Notes: generated by a model not told the origin, from the letters alone. Positions 9,126-19,952 are shown, numbered from the stretch's first letter. The stretch: DNA of 64,000 nucleotides from an uncultured Clostridia bacterium (GCA_946545645.1 CAMNNQ010000195.1:1-64000), one strand, 5' to 3'. Numbers and translations: made by a program.

Positions 9126-9619
9126 TCAGCGATCTTGCTCTCGCTCTCAGCGGCCTCTGCGCCGTGAACAGAAAGCCCTGCCTTGACTGTCGCACCCTTG
9201 CAGAGAGCTTTCAGGTCACGTTCGCTTGAACCCAGACCGCTGCCCTCGTTGGTGCAGAACGGGATTATCGTCTTGCCTGACAGATCATACTTTTCAAGAA
9301 GCGTGAACATACACATCGGCATAGTGCCCCACCAGTTTGGGTAGCCGACAAAGATCGTATCATAGTCCTCGAAATTGTCGGGATAAGCCTTGATCTCCGG
9401 ATGAGCCTTCGCACGAAGCTCAGCCTTTGTTTCTTCAATGCAGGTCATGTAGCTCTCGGAATAGGGCTTTACGGTGTCCACCTCAAAGAAATCACCGCCA
9501 ACAGCATCATGAATGAACTCAGCAACTCGCTCGGTGTTGCCCTTTGCAATTGTTTTCAAGCCCCCGTTTCAGTAGTTTTCACCCTTGCGGGAATAGTAAA
9601 CGATAAGAATATTAGCCAT
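9104..9619 (-). pseudogene. Flavodoxin with an in-frame TGA at codon 17
   Basis: ORF 9104-9559 is flavodoxin; upstream in the same frame is MANILIVYYSRKGENY-TGA-NGGLKTIAKGNTERVAEF; stop at 9569-9571. Confidence 0.75.
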
Positions 9620-9791
9620 AGTGATTATCTCCGTGTTTTATTTGGTAAGTATATTGTATCACAGGTTTTCAGATAAATCAATCTGGATTTTGGGAATTTA
9701 TGATAAGTTTTGCTTATGTATACACTCAGGCGTGTTCCGTTGATATCAGAGCCGATCACATACAGTTTTTTATTATCCACTCCAAAAATAT

Positions 9792-9817
9792 AAGGGGCAG
9801 ATCGAGATCTGCCCCTT
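9792..9817. terminator. Bidirectional-looking hairpin AAGGGGCAGATCgaGATCTGCCCCTT
   Basis: Perfect inverted repeat between the giant surface gene 3' end and the region before the flavodoxin. Confidence 0.6.
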
Positions 9818-9896
9818 TGTTACGCTCACATGTAAGCCTCCGCAGTTTCCTGCGAATCGCTGTATTTAAATCTTATGTCGCAGGCTCATAGCTTAC

Positions 9897-12800
9897 TTAT
9901 TTTCGCTCACTGCGCCTTTTTCTTTGAACTGCGATGATGCCGATGATAGCAGCTATCATCACGATCGAGAGCATTCCGCCTTCGGTACCCGTTATCGGGT
10001 TGACGGCAGTATCGCCTGCGTATTCAGGTGCTGACTTCGTATCGGAAGCTGACACCGTATCGTCGGCAGGTCTTTCAGGCTCTGACTCGCTGTTCTGATT
10101 CTCAATCTCAGGAACTACGGTATCATCTGTCTTTGCCCACTTCGCATAAACGGGAGTGTCCGCCGTGATCGGTTCATCGAAGTCAAATGCTGCGGTAAAG
10201 TCTTTATCCTTGTACCAGCCCTCAAATGTGAAGCCGTCTTTTGTCGGGTTTTCGGGCTTTGTAGCCTTTTTGCCTTCTTCAACTGTCTGTTCAGCCACAG
10301 CAGAACCGCCGTCAGTGTCAAATGTAACTGTGTAAACATTGCCGTCAACGACTGTCAGGTGAAGCGGAAGCCCGTCAGACCATACACCGTCTAAGTTCGA
10401 GCGTATGCGGAAGAAGTATGTTCCCGCTTCGAGATATATCGGGCCTGTGTAAAGAATATGCTCAGGATCGTCCTTCGGGCATATGCCGTTGGTGGTGTAG
10501 TAGATAACTGCACCCGGGGTTGAAGTGGTAAGTGTCAGATAGCCCTTTGAAACTGTGTCATTATCTTTGACTGTCTTGCCGTTCATAGTGGCTTCTACCT
10601 TTGCAGGGACTGTGGTGTCAGCCGTAACGGTATAGGTTACTGTCAGGGTATCACTTGGTTTCATGCCCGTTCTGAATGCCTTTGCCTTGATAGTCATATC
10701 CTCGTTAATGAAGATAGCCGAGCTGTAAACGGTGCTGTTTTCATCAGGCTCACTGCCGTCTGTTGTGTATCTTATAACAGCACCCTTTGTCTGTGTGGAA
10801 AGTATCACGCCTGTGTTCTTCTCAACTTCGCCTTCTTCTACATCTGCTGTGGGCTTCTTCACCTGCTCGGGCTTTGTAACCGTAAGCTCACCGCTGTCAT
10901 ATCGCTCGTCCATCTGAACCCCTGCGTAGCTTTCTACAAGGTTTTCAACTGCAAGCTGTATCTTGTCGCCCTCTGCTGAATTCTTATAGGTCAGAAGCAG
11001 ATTGCTTGTGTAGCTTGGTGCTTTTTCATCTGCACTGCTCTTTTCGCTGTCTATTTTTGTAATGATAAAGTCCACAGGCCTGCCGTTTACAAGAAGCGTA
11101 AAGTTTGCGTTTTTAAGCGTGCTTTCATTCATGTATTTGTCAAATATCACCTCAACGCCCAAAGTGGTTGCCTTAACGTTCTTTATCTTCGGTGCTTCAT
11201 AGCTTACAAGAGGGATATTCACATCAAGCTGAACGGGCAGAACGGGCATATAGTAAAAGCCGTCTGTGCTGTTCTTGACAGCGTCAAGTCCGAAATCCTT
11301 GCTACTGCCTGTGTCTGCGTCTTCATAGCCCTCGGCTGTTACCTTTACTCTCCACCAACCTTCGGGTACGAACCACTGATAGCGTCCGTCCTCGCCTGTG
11401 ATCTGTGGATTAGGCTCTATGCCGAATTCATTTGAGTCTGCAACGATAACTGTTCCTCCCGAAAGCCCTGTTGCCACGTCGTATTCGTTTCTTGTAACAT
11501 CAACGCTTCCGTACAGGGTGTACAAAGTAACTTCAGCGCCCTCAACACGGTTGCTCGGAACTGCCTCGTAAACATAACCTGAGGGATCATATCTTCCCTT
11601 TGGTCCGGAGGGAGCACTTACCTTGCTGTAGTTTACTGGTGTCATCATCTTATTGTGATAGCGGTCGAGCAGCCTGCTCTCACGCTCACGGTCATCATAG
11701 CTGTCCCATGCATTGGGATCGTATATTTTCTTTGGCCAGTTCTTCCAGTTGATTCCTTCGGAGCATAGCCCGCCGTTGTTGATATTGCGCTCGTATTTCT
11801 CGGCATATCTTGCCGCAAGATAGAGCCGCCTTCCCAGGTTCTTTGACTTGCGTCCCCATGCGTATTCACGAACGTCCTGCTTGAACTTATCCTCGGTGTA
11901 TTTTCCCGGATCAAGGTTTTCAACTACCTTGTCCCATGCAGCCTTGATACCCTTCTCTGAAAAATCCTTTCCAAATTCGGTAGCTGTGTCAAGTGCGTTT
12001 TTGACCTCCTGCGTCATGCGCTCACCGAACATCTGGCGTATTTCCGGCACGATATCAAACGGACCCGGATCGCCGTTTGAAGAATACATCTTATAAAGCA
12101 TCTGCAAGCAGTAGTTGTCTTTAAGGAACCTGTGGAGCTGCTCGATCTCCTCACTGGTAACGTCGATCTCCTGCATCCACTCAGCCATGTCGTCGCCTGT
12201 TTCTTTGGCTTCCTTTAGCTTATCAGCGGCATCTTTTATAGCATCCCAATCCCATTTTTTCTCGGGTGTCTTGAACTTTAAGCCCTTAGCGCCCGCTTTA
12301 AGGCTTCCTGAAGCGTATGCCATTATACTTGCGATAACGCTCACATTATCAGATTTTACGGTTGCCTTGTCTGTAATGGTTTCACCGTTCTTTTCAGCTG
12401 TTGCTGCCTGAGTTACAGCATTTGCATACTGGCTGTAGAAGGCCGTCCAGATATCATATATCTGCTGTGCATAGCCTGCTGATACTGCTAAGTTTTTCTG
12501 TTCGTCGGTTATGGTAACATTGTTTGCTATTCTTTCGTCAAGTTCCTTGTCGGAGGAAGGATTGTGAAGAACATTTCCGCCGATATCAATAACAGTTATG
12601 TACTTCTTATTTTGTGAAAGATCCCATGTGAGCTTAACAGTGCGTGTCGCAGTCATTATTGTCTGCTTGAATACTGTACCGAAGCTTTCATCATACCTCT
12701 TGATGGTCATTACTCCGAACAGATCTTCATCACCCTCAAAGCCGTCCTGATAGGCTGCATTGAACCAGCCCTCCTGATAAAGAACAACATTTGGTGCAAG

Positions 12801-15800
12801 ATCGCCTGTTTGATCACCGTAGTTGAATGCAGGCGTTTCAAACAGCATAAGGTCATCTGCCTCGTCCTGATCCCAGTTTAATGTATTCTGTGTTATTGAA
12901 ACAGGTATCTTTGCAGTTTTTCCTTTAAGGTCAAAGAACAGGTCCTCATCCACAACTGTCAGGTCAGATATAAGGTCTGTGCTTTCAAGCCTGTCATAGA
13001 CTCTTTTCAGCTGTGCTTCGGTATAGCTTGATTCCTCTGCCTTTGAAATGTGGTCTGGTCTTGTCTTTACAGAATATGACACATAAGCCCCGTCCGGTGC
13101 AGAGCCCGGAATATAAGTCAGAGGTGTGAGCCATGTGCCGTCCTCTTGTTTGACGGCATCAATTATCATCAAATATCCGTTTCTCGGTATGTTGACAGCT
13201 GCCGCAGCTATCTGTCCGGGGTTGTCAAATGTCATTTTCCACTGAACGCCCGCCTTTTCATTGCTGCCTGCGCTTCTGTACCAGCTCAGGTCACGGCTTA
13301 CGGGATCACCGTCGTCCCAGATGACCATGCTATTCATCCATCCCTTTTCGGCATCGCCCTTGTGGTTCTCCCAGAAAAGCTCGTACTTGTTCAGCACACC
13401 GTCACCGGGTGTGTAGAGCACCGGTACGGTATCAGATGTTCTTGCAAAACTGCCGTCGTCATACATGCCTGCTGCGGTGAATTCCATAGAGTCATATTCC
13501 CCGAACACTGATGTGTCTACGCTCACCTTTGCCTTGTACTGACCTCTGTAGTCTGTTGTGGTTTTGCCGACAGGTGCGCCGTTGCAGTAGATAACAACAT
13601 TGTAATCCTGCTGCTTATCCTGTGCATATCCCTGGAATCCCTTGGTTGACGGCATAGCCTGCCCGTAAACGGTGAATGTGCCGTCTGTTGTGTCAAGGGG
13701 CGCTTCAAGGCTTATAACTGCAAGGTCCTGCTCAAATGAGCCTATCAGGTCGGTGTGCAGCTGCCTGTTTTCATCATACTGCAAGAAAGCATAGCAGCTC
13801 ATGCTCTCAAATTCGGTCTGGCTGATAACAGTCGAAACAGTCATAGGGAAGCCGCCTAAAGCCTCAAGCTGTTCCTTGCTGAATGTAAGAGTTATGCTGC
13901 CGTCCTGCTGTATGATGCCGTTGGTGCCGCCCCAGCGGTCTATCTGAATGGGTGTTCCGTTGACCGAAAGAGCATAGGTGTTTACATATCCCATACCCTG
14001 AGCAGTCTGCGGCTGGTTGGTCATAAGTTTAAGTGTTACGCCGTCGTCAGGCTTGAAGCCCTCAGTCGGGATAACGTCAGCATCTACGGTGATAAAACCG
14101 CCCCATGTCTTTGACATAGTTACCTTTGAGATATCCCGATCTACCTTGCCCTGCCCTTTGAACGCTGAGGCCTCGGTACTCAGGGTAATGGTGCCGCTCT
14201 TATAGTTGTTTTCGTCGGTGACATCTATGGTGGTATAGCCGCTGTGTTTTAGCGCCATGCCCTCTGCTGCGGTGTCGTAATCTCCGGGCAGCAGTGTGCT
14301 GAAATACTCTCTGTTCACAGCCACGAATGTGTATTTATCCGGCAGCAGTCCGCCTGCCCAGCTGCTCTGGTCGCCTGCTCTGCTGTTGAAATAGTCATTC
14401 CTGTTAATTATAAGCTCGCCCTTGCCGTTGTAGACAAGCAGCTGCAAAGCCCCGTTCATAGGTCTGCGAAGGTTAAGATATACCGTCCTGCGGTGAACAA
14501 AGTCAAGCCCGCCCTTGGCATAAAGCTTGCCCTCGCTGTCCTTCCGGACTGTGACTGTGGCGGTGCCGTCGTATTCGGGGCCGCAGGCTTCCGGCCAGCC
14601 CTCGGCGTAAACGGTCAGCCTGTCGCCTTCCTTTATCTGATCGGTGTCTAAGACCGTGACAGCGCTTTCTGTGATCTTAGCCGCCAGTTCAGTGCCGTCT
14701 GCCTTGGTGACCTTTACCTTACGGAAATCAATTATTCGTCCCCGTCTGTTATTCCCGTCAGGCTCTGCAACGGTCACATCGAGATAGATACGCCCTTCAC
14801 GAAGCGGAACATTAAAGTCCTTGGAAAGGCTTCCTGCTGCTATGTCCTCGGCGGTCACGGTATAGCTGACACTCTGGTGATAGTCGCCGTAAACGCTCAC
14901 AGTGATAACAGTGCCCTCGGTTATACCGTCAACAGAATACTGCGCCCCTGACCGGAATGTCTTTGACTCAATTACCATAGCACTGTTTTCACCCGGTCTG
15001 GATATATCTATCCGGTAATACCAGAAATCATCACCATAGCTTCCGCCCGACAGATCCTCTGCCTTGACAAAGCCTGTCATAGTCATGCTGGGCCTTTTTA
15101 CAAAGGGTACGCTTATTTCTCTTTCACTGTCAAGTGTTACCTTGATAAGCTCGCTTTCGACATACTGTACGGCATAGCTGTCCTTGGGTACTGCACGGAG
15201 ATATACCGCTTCATCGTCAAGTACTGTATAGTTGTCAGCCTCGCTGAGAAGCTGCTTGCCGTCAGCGTCGGAATACCATTCATAGCTCTTGCCCCACCAG
15301 GAAACGCCATTTCCGTCAGCTGTCGCTTTTGCATATACCCTCTTTGCCCTGTGATCGGTGAGCTTCAGGATAACAGGGTTATCAATGCCGCTCTGGAGCG
15401 TTATTTCCTCTGAGCCAAACGTCATATTGCCGTAATCAGACACATATGCCACAGCCTCAAGGGTATACCTGCCAGAGGCGATGTTACTAAGTGTGACAGG
15501 TGCTGAAGTATCGTCTATGTAGGACTGATATACAATGTATCCGTCTGTGTTCTTAACATACAGATAAGGTCTTGCACCAGAGGTGATCTCCCCTTCAAAG
15601 GAAATGGTCATAGTCGGGGCAACGTCAAGGTTTATATCCTCGCTGTAAATCTTTTCATTGTTCAGTAACAGGTCAAAGCTGTCAACACTCTTGGCATCAG
15701 CGGGAATCGTGCTTCTGTAATAGGCATAGTTGCTGTAGGTGTAGACAGTCATTTTAAAATCTACAGTTTTTGAAGCGCCTTTTTTGTCTGTATAGCGCAT

Positions 15801-17294
15801 AACGCCCGAAGCTGTTTCGTCAGCTTCAAAGCTGCGATTAGTATACAGGAACACGCTGTATTCGCCCTGATCACGCAAAAGGATATCTCCCACATACGAA
15901 AGCACTATCTGTGGGGCATTGTTCCCGTCAAGCGCGATTGGCTTGTTTGCAATGTTGATAATAAATGTCTTGCTTGCGCTTTCACCGTCTGCCTCCGAAG
16001 CGGTAACAGTTGCGCTGTACCTGCCCACGGTTGACGGTGTACCCGATATAACGCCTGTTTCGGCATTTATAGAAAGACCGTAAGGCAGACCTGTGGCATC
16101 CCATGTGAGAGCCTTTCCTGCAACATAAGGCGTTGCCTCTGCTTTAGCGGAGTATTTCTCGTCCACTGTGCCGTCAGCAAGCTGCTGCGTGGTGATAACC
16201 GGCGGGTCTGTAGCTATCGTGACAGTAAACTGCTTGTCAGCCACCCCGCCGTCAGCTTCGGCAGCACGTACAGTAAAGCTGTAGCTGCCCTTAGCTGAGG
16301 GTGTGCCCGAAATACTGCCATTACTGCTGAGTGTAAGGCCTGCGGGCAGCTCGCCCTTTGCAATGCTCCAGGTAACAGCTTTGCCCGAGACTGCAGGTGT
16401 TGCCGTTAAAGAAGCAGAATAATCCACAGCAACCTTGCCGGAAGGCAGTGAGCTTGTAGTTATCTTGGGCGGGTCAAGATCCTTGACACTTATAGTGAAG
16501 AACTTGCTTGCAGAATTGCCGCCCTTTTCGGTAGCAGTTGCCTTGAATGAATAATTGCCAACTGTCGTTGCTTTGCCCGTAATAGCACCTGTTGTGCTGT
16601 TAATGCTAAGTCCGTCGGGAAGTCCGGGAGCGTCCCAGGTTATAGCTCCGCCATAGACAGCATCCGCTTCAAGCTTGGCCGAATATGCCGCACCCTTCTT
16701 GGCTTCGGGGAGAGCATCCGTAGTTATTGTGGGAGGCTGCTTAAGATCACCTGCATCGACAACATGAACAATGCCGTCAGTGCTGTAATATTCGTCTGTA
16801 TAGGCTTCTGTATAGAAAGTCTCCCTGCTCGTGACCACTTTCAGCCTGTAATCTCCTACTGCGACACTGGGTATTGCGATATTCTGGATCCAGATATCCA
16901 AGCCGTACTCGGTCTTGCCGGTGTCAGGGTTGTCATAGGAAAACACTTCAGGCTTGCCGTCACCGCCGTAGGCCAGCAGGTCGTACTTCTGGGCCTTAGT
17001 ATCGGCATCGACCAGATAGATGCCCTTGATAGTATCATTTCCCGAAATGGAAACGAATGCGGATACAGACAGATCCACTCCGCCTGATGGATCTCTGGTC
17101 AGATATCCGTCATTAGTTCCGTAGCCGTAGTCCTCCATACGGTTGTTGTCATACCAGTTGGCTTCGAGCCATTCCTGACTGCCTGCTGAAACTGTCAATA
17201 AAGATATGGGCATCAAGCTCATGAGCATAAGCATTGCCAGCATCAGCGACAGAGACCTTTTCCCGAAACTCAGTTTCATACTACATCCCTCCAT
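9897..17294 (-). CDS. Giant (2465 aa) secreted modular surface protein with Ig-like (He_PIG-type) repeats, chitobiase-type C-terminal repeats, InlB-type B-repeat and a C-terminal sorting-like signal
   Basis: Signal peptide; three tandem PPxITT...LPxGLSINxxTGxIxGTPxxxGxYSxTVxAxxxxG modules; PTADVEEGEVEKNTGVILSTQTKGAVIRYTTDGSEP; YTVTFDTDGGSAVAEQTVEEGKKATKPENPTKDGFTFEGWYKD; C-terminal NPITGTEGG-TM-QRKRRSERK. Confidence 0.9.
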   Translation of the reverse strand: MEGCSMKLSFGKRSLSLMLAMLMLMSLMPISLLTVSAGSQEWLEANWYDNNRMEDYGYGTNDGYLTRDPSGGVDLSVSAFVSISGNDTIKGIYLVDADTKAQKYDLLAYGGDGKPEVFSYDNPDTGKTEYGLDIWIQNIAIPSVAVGDYRLKVVTSRETFYTEAYTDEYYSTDGIVHVVDAGDLKQPPTITTDALPEAKKGAAYSAKLEADAVYGGAITWDAPGLPDGLSINSTTGAITGKATTVGNYSFKATATEKGGNSASKFFTISVKDLDPPKITTSSLPSGKVAVDYSASLTATPAVSGKAVTWSIAKGELPAGLTLSSNGSISGTPSAKGSYSFTVRAAEADGGVADKQFTVTIATDPPVITTQQLADGTVDEKYSAKAEATPYVAGKALTWDATGLPYGLSINAETGVISGTPSTVGRYSATVTASEADGESASKTFIINIANKPIALDGNNAPQIVLSYVGDILLRDQGEYSVFLYTNRSFEADETASGVMRYTDKKGASKTVDFKMTVYTYSNYAYYRSTIPADAKSVDSFDLLLNNEKIYSEDINLDVAPTMTISFEGEITSGARPYLYVKNTDGYIVYQSYIDDTSAPVTLSNIASGRYTLEAVAYVSDYGNMTFGSEEITLQSGIDNPVILKLTDHRAKRVYAKATADGNGVSWWGKSYEWYSDADGKQLLSEADNYTVLDDEAVYLRAVPKDSYAVQYVESELIKVTLDSEREISVPFVKRPSMTMTGFVKAEDLSGGSYGDDFWYYRIDISRPGENSAMVIESKTFRSGAQYSVDGITEGTVITVSVYGDYHQSVSYTVTAEDIAAGSLSKDFNVPLREGRIYLDVTVAEPDGNNRRGRIIDFRKVKVTKADGTELAAKITESAVTVLDTDQIKEGDRLTVYAEGWPEACGPEYDGTATVTVRKDSEGKLYAKGGLDFVHRRTVYLNLRRPMNGALQLLVYNGKGELIINRNDYFNSRAGDQSSWAGGLLPDKYTFVAVNREYFSTLLPGDYDTAAEGMALKHSGYTTIDVTDENNYKSGTITLSTEASAFKGQGKVDRDISKVTMSKTWGGFITVDADVIPTEGFKPDDGVTLKLMTNQPQTAQGMGYVNTYALSVNGTPIQIDRWGGTNGIIQQDGSITLTFSKEQLEALGGFPMTVSTVISQTEFESMSCYAFLQYDENRQLHTDLIGSFEQDLAVISLEAPLDTTDGTFTVYGQAMPSTKGFQGYAQDKQQDYNVVIYCNGAPVGKTTTDYRGQYKAKVSVDTSVFGEYDSMEFTAAGMYDDGSFARTSDTVPVLYTPGDGVLNKYELFWENHKGDAEKGWMNSMVIWDDGDPVSRDLSWYRSAGSNEKAGVQWKMTFDNPGQIAAAAVNIPRNGYLMIIDAVKQEDGTWLTPLTYIPGSAPDGAYVSYSVKTRPDHISKAEESSYTEAQLKRVYDRLESTDLISDLTVVDEDLFFDLKGKTAKIPVSITQNTLNWDQDEADDLMLFETPAFNYGDQTGDLAPNVVLYQEGWFNAAYQDGFEGDEDLFGVMTIKRYDESFGTVFKQTIMTATRTVKLTWDLSQNKKYITVIDIGGNVLHNPSSDKELDERIANNVTITDEQKNLAVSAGYAQQIYDIWTAFYSQYANAVTQAATAEKNGETITDKATVKSDNVSVIASIMAYASGSLKAGAKGLKFKTPEKKWDWDAIKDAADKLKEAKETGDDMAEWMQEIDVTSEEIEQLHRFLKDNYCLQMLYKMYSSNGDPGPFDIVPEIRQMFGERMTQEVKNALDTATEFGKDFSEKGIKAAWDKVVENLDPGKYTEDKFKQDVREYAWGRKSKNLGRRLYLAARYAEKYERNINNGGLCSEGINWKNWPKKIYDPNAWDSYDDRERESRLLDRYHNKMMTPVNYSKVSAPSGPKGRYDPSGYVYEAVPSNRVEGAEVTLYTLYGSVDVTRNEYDVATGLSGGTVIVADSNEFGIEPNPQITGEDGRYQWFVPEGWWRVKVTAEGYEDADTGSSKDFGLDAVKNSTDGFYYMPVLPVQLDVNIPLVSYEAPKIKNVKATTLGVEVIFDKYMNESTLKNANFTLLVNGRPVDFIITKIDSEKSSADEKAPSYTSNLLLTYKNSAEGDKIQLAVENLVESYAGVQMDERYDSGELTVTKPEQVKKPTADVEEGEVEKNTGVILSTQTKGAVIRYTTDGSEPDENSTVYSSAIFINEDMTIKAKAFRTGMKPSDTLTVTYTVTADTTVPAKVEATMNGKTVKDNDTVSKGYLTLTTSTPGAVIYYTTNGICPKDDPEHILYTGPIYLEAGTYFFRIRSNLDGVWSDGLPLHLTVVDGNVYTVTFDTDGGSAVAEQTVEEGKKATKPENPTKDGFTFEGWYKDKDFTAAFDFDEPITADTPVYAKWAKTDDTVVPEIENQNSESEPERPADDTVSASDTKSAPEYAGDTAVNPITGTEGGMLSIVMIAAIIGIIAVQRKRRSERK

Positions 17295-17461
17295 TTATGT
17301 TGAAATAGCAAATATATACAATAAGCCAATTTAATCATAGCATGCTATAGACTATTTGTAAAGGTAGGGAAACCCCTACCATCCCCGCAGATCGCGAAAA
17401 TATGAGGGTTATTGATAAATGCTGATCTGTGCCGCCCGACAGCTTCGATCGACAAAAAAAA

Positions 17462-17492
17462 GATCAAGGTCAGCGTGAGCAGAACCTTGATC
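17462..17492 (-). terminator. Terminator hairpin overlapping the stop of the MFS-LuxR gene
   Basis: gatcaaggt-cagcgtgagcaga-accttgatc; T-run on the minus strand. Confidence 0.7.
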
Positions 17493-18873
17493 ATTTTCCT
17501 GTCATGGTCTTGTGAAACAGATCTGTCAGTCCCGAACGGGTAGAGGTGTCTGTTTTGCGGTAGAGTGAGGTAACATACTTTTGCAGCCCCTTTACCGTTA
17601 TCGACAGTCTTTCGCTTATGACTGCCTGTTTGTCTTCAGTGGTGACAAGCTCATAAAACACCTGAGTTTCTCTTGAGGTAAGGGCATACTGTTCACGCAG
17701 CCGTTCCAGTGCTGCATCAGCGGAAAGCGCTGCAGGAGCAGCATCAGCCTTCGAGTCCGCAGAAAGGTCAAATCCGCCGCTTACCGCCAAAAGCACGATC
17801 GTCAGAACAAGCCCTCCCAGATTAAGCCCGAGAACCATTGGTGCCGAAAAACTTGAAAGCTTTATGCCTGCGCTGACAAGCACCATAACGCTATCCATTA
17901 TACGCCCCATAGCTGCCCACAGGGAAGGGAACTTAGTACCTGGCGCAATTCTCCAGAAGGTAATATAATAGTAGGAAACTGCTGCCGCCAGAGAGAAGTA
18001 GAAAAGGCACATATTCAGCCAATAAGTCCCCGAACTTCCGATAAGCACGCAGTTCAGCATTCCTGCAAGAGCTATGCACAAGGCTGTCAAAGGCACAAGC
18101 TTGCCGTTTCTCTTATCCCCAATATAGGCAAAAAGTATGTAGCAGGGGATCATAATAAGCCTTGGCCAGGAGTAGACGTTGTAATCCGTATAGCCGCTCT
18201 TTATCTGCAAATGGTGGATATACAGGTTATAGAAGCTTGCCAGCAGCAGAAGTGAGGCTGCGATAAGGCAGACGAAGACTACACTTTTGGTAGCAGTCCT
18301 GTTGACCGCTTGACCCGGCTGCGTATCCGGAAGTTTCAGGATGCGGAGCATATAGAGCGTTAGCAGCAGTGCCGCAGGCAGCATCACGATAAGAGCTCTG
18401 CTCTCTCCACGCCAAATGCCGAACAGATACTGGAGCAGTATCGCAGCAGCCATTCCACCGCCCATAGAAAGCGCAAGCGGCTCGCCTGCAGTGCCGCCTT
18501 GAGACATTCTCTGCTGAACGGCTCCGCCGAGACAGCCAAGCCCGAAACAGCTTACAAAAGTCACTATAAGATAGAAGGCCGAACCCTTATTCGCCAAGGG
18601 CATTACTACTGAGCCGATCAGAAGAAAAACTGCGATAAGCTTTTGAAGCATGCTTCTTACAGGACTGCGCTTAAAGAAAGACTCCGCCACAAAAAAGGAG
18701 ATATAACCGCCGATAACGAACAGCTGTATCATAAAGTAGACCTTCTCCCTGTGCACTGTAGAGAGATAGCCTTCTCCTGCACGGTTACCGAGCCCGAGAA
18801 TGGTCAGCTGAAAAAGCATATAAGAAAAAAACAGCCAAAGAGGCTTTGGTATTCTGTTGTATATTACCTTCAT
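17491..18873 (-). CDS. Membrane-embedded LuxR-type transcriptional regulator (MFS-like 12-TM domain plus C-terminal HTH)
   Basis: N-terminal multi-TM; C-terminal LTSRETQVFYELVTTEDKQAVISERLSITVKGLQKYVTSLYRKTDTSTRSGL. Confidence 0.8.
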   Translation of the reverse strand: MKVIYNRIPKPLWLFFSYMLFQLTILGLGNRAGEGYLSTVHREKVYFMIQLFVIGGYISFFVAESFFKRSPVRSMLQKLIAVFLLIGSVVMPLANKGSAFYLIVTFVSCFGLGCLGGAVQQRMSQGGTAGEPLALSMGGGMAAAILLQYLFGIWRGESRALIVMLPAALLLTLYMLRILKLPDTQPGQAVNRTATKSVVFVCLIAASLLLLASFYNLYIHHLQIKSGYTDYNVYSWPRLIMIPCYILFAYIGDKRNGKLVPLTALCIALAGMLNCVLIGSSGTYWLNMCLFYFSLAAAVSYYYITFWRIAPGTKFPSLWAAMGRIMDSVMVLVSAGIKLSSFSAPMVLGLNLGGLVLTIVLLAVSGGFDLSADSKADAAPAALSADAALERLREQYALTSRETQVFYELVTTEDKQAVISERLSITVKGLQKYVTSLYRKTDTSTRSGLTDLFHKTMTGK

Positions 18874-19292
18874 AGCAAAGCCTCCCTTGAGTTATCGACC
18901 GATCACCTGAACTGACAAATCCAAATATTATGTATTAGTATAGCATGGACTGAAGGATTTTTCAAGTGCCGATCTTACATGCTTAGAATGCAGTGTAGTA
19001 CTTTACGATCCCGCAGAATGGTTTTCGCTCTATAAATTTCAAAGAGCTATGTTCAAAAATATATCTCCTTCATATTCTGCGGCATAGAAGCAGACATCAT
19101 CTGCACGACGACGACAGACTCTGCCTGTGGCTGATTGTTCGGCTATACATTCTTCATTACATCACCTTATGTAAATAATATAACTACTCCAAGTTTTTTC
19201 GCCATTATATCACGCAAACCTACCGCTGTCAATTAAATGAGCTTTATTTCAGCGAATAGCATATATTAAAACCCCCGGCTTTTATATTTTAA

Positions 19293-19952
19293 GGCAATAC
19301 CGCACAATGCACACTAAAAACGAGATATATCCCACCTGTTTCAGTTCCGCAGGGCGCACTTTATCAAGCCGGCAAGTTTTTCTTGTCAGCCAGATAAAGA
19401 TTCGCCAGTGCGAATATCATATTAAATTTGGCCTGCTGTTTTCGCAAGCCTTTGTACTGCGTTCGTCGGAATCGAAATAGTCGCTTTACAACTCCGAAAA
19501 CGTGCTCGACATTCAGATATCCCGAATCACCATAAATTTCATCTTCATCACCATGAATAAGGTCGTTGGCGGCTTCCGTATCATGCACATTTGCCGCTGT
19601 CGCCTTGACATGATGGACCAGACCGATATCTTTGTCAACACCGATATGCGCCTTGTAGCCAAAGTACCATTGGTTCCCTTTCTTGACAGAATGCGCTTCG
19701 GGGTCACGCTTTCTGTCAGCATTTTTCGTAGAGGAGGGCGCTGCAATGAGGGTCGAATCGACTATAGTGCCCTTTTTGAGTATGAGGTTATGTTTGCTTA
19801 AAATCGACAGCACCTGAGCAAATATCTGCTCATCGATGCCGTGCTTGATCAGCAGATTTCTGAATCTGCCGATAGTATCCCCATTGAAGTTTACTTTTCA
19901 TAGTTCTATTATATCATATTTTTGACTGTGGCGCAAGTTGTGCGGTGTTGCC
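19293..19952 (-). mobile_element. Internally deleted IS5-family-like element (660 bp)
   Basis: Terminal inverted repeats GGCAATACCGCACAA / TTGTGCGGTGTTGCC; TTAA direct repeats at 19289-19292 and 19953-19956; transposase fragment inside. Confidence 0.85.
19364..19813 (-). pseudogene. IS5-family DDE transposase, internally deleted and N-terminally truncated
   Basis: GTIVDSTLIAAPSSTKN...KKGNQWYFGYKAHIGVD...YGDSGYL joined directly to NVEHVFGVVKRLFRFRRTQYKGLRKQQAK. Confidence 0.85.

Noticed and set aside
8388-9167. 259-aa plus-strand ORF
   Set aside because: Antisense to the alpha/beta hydrolase; His/Leu-rich artefact of the opposite strand.
9569-9571. TGA as selenocysteine or recoded Trp
   Set aside because: No selenocysteine context was recognised and other genes use TGA as a normal stop; a nonsense mutation is simpler.
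15899-16739. Ig-like repeat block as a DNA tandem repeat or CRISPR
   Set aside because: Periodicity is at the protein level (three He_PIG-type modules in one ORF); the DNA is diverged.
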